A DNA stretch of 6,189 nt, taken from assembly GCA_036477795.1 (NCBI GenBank), contig JAZGDL010000506.1:1-6189 (forward strand). The letters run 5' to 3'. This document shows, piece by piece, positions 6,097-6,189 of this stretch (position 1 is the stretch's first letter; every line of letters begins with the position of its first letter). The notes below the pieces were generated by a model. The model ran no database searches. It saw only the letters and a list, made by a program, of their open reading frames with translations, and had not been told where the DNA came from. The translations under genes were made by a program, and so were the position numbers. The stretch comes from JAZGDL01 sp036477795. GTDB taxonomy: Bacteria > Planctomycetota > Phycisphaerae > UBA1845.

Positions 6097-6155
6097 GTAG
6101 GGTCCGCCGTGCGGACCACCAATCTCGCGTTCGTGGTCCGCACGGCGGACCCTAC
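6097..6155. repeat. double-hairpin palindromic element downstream of the TPR operon
   Basis: Perfectly complementary 23-base arms (6097-6119 and 6133-6155) flank a 13-base loop. Each arm holds its own 7-bp hairpin GGTCCGC/GCGGACC (6101-6117 with loop CGT, and 6135-6151 with loop ACG). It begins 30 bases after the TPR stop codon and could form a strong 3' stem in the operon mRNA. No T-run follows, so an intrinsic terminator is not supported. Its design matches the elements at 2988-3092 and 5473-5527, but its sequence does not. Confidence 0.85.
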
Positions 6156-6180
6156 GCGCCTACAGAGCGTAGCGGGCGCG
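6155..6180. repeat. bulged GC-rich stem-loop at the window end
   Basis: CGCGCC (6155-6160) can pair with GGCGCG (6175-6180), and TAC (6161-6163) with GTA (6169-6171), leaving a 3-base bulge. It abuts the preceding double hairpin. It may belong to the same repeat unit or be the start of another feature outside the window. Confidence 0.3.
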
Positions 6181-6189
6181 GTCCAGTGT

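Noticed and set aside
6097..6155. Classical intrinsic terminator for the TPR operon
   Set aside because: The stem is strong but no T-run follows on either strand, and the architecture matches a repeat family seen elsewhere in the window.

Overview
The window is GC-rich, gene-dense DNA with long palindromic repeats between and inside its genes. It holds four protein genes: the 3' part of a 23S-rRNA-type guanine-N2 methyltransferase (+), a complete AMP-dependent acyl-CoA/acyl-ACP ligase (-), and a tandem pair of tetratricopeptide-repeat (TPR) proteins (+). The methyltransferase motif NPEYGER (instead of NPPYGER), the TPR-rich content and the repeat load suggest a planctomycete-like bacterium. 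That assignment is my inference from the sequence and no search was run.

Layout: 1-606 methyltransferase C-terminal part, cut by the window edge. 607-1144 is about 540 bases with no convincing gene. 1145-1260 is a short element with imperfect terminal inverted repeats and an internal hairpin; its right end supplies the stop codon of the ligase. 1258-2739 is the ligase on the minus strand, convergent with the methyltransferase. 2740-3135 is the divergent intergenic region, with a heptamer-built inverted repeat (2787-2860) and a double-hairpin element (2988-3092). 3136-4308 and 4331-6067 are the two TPR genes, 22 bases apart and probably one operon. A third double hairpin (6097-6155) follows the operon.

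The methyltransferase and ligase are housekeeping or metabolic enzymes with no evident functional link to the TPR pair. The TPR proteins look like soluble scaffold proteins related to each other; nothing in the window reveals their partner.

The most notable signal is the set of compact palindromic elements. Three elements with unrelated sequences (2988-3092, 5473-5527, 6097-6155) share one design: two small hairpins placed in inverted orientation, so that either each arm folds alone or the arms pair with each other. In two of them the arms differ only at positions that are compensated within each small hairpin, which points to the single hairpin as the preserved unit. One element lies in frame inside the second TPR gene, where it coincides with a break in an otherwise exact 34-residue TPR periodicity, comparable in principle to the Rickettsia palindromic elements found inside genes.
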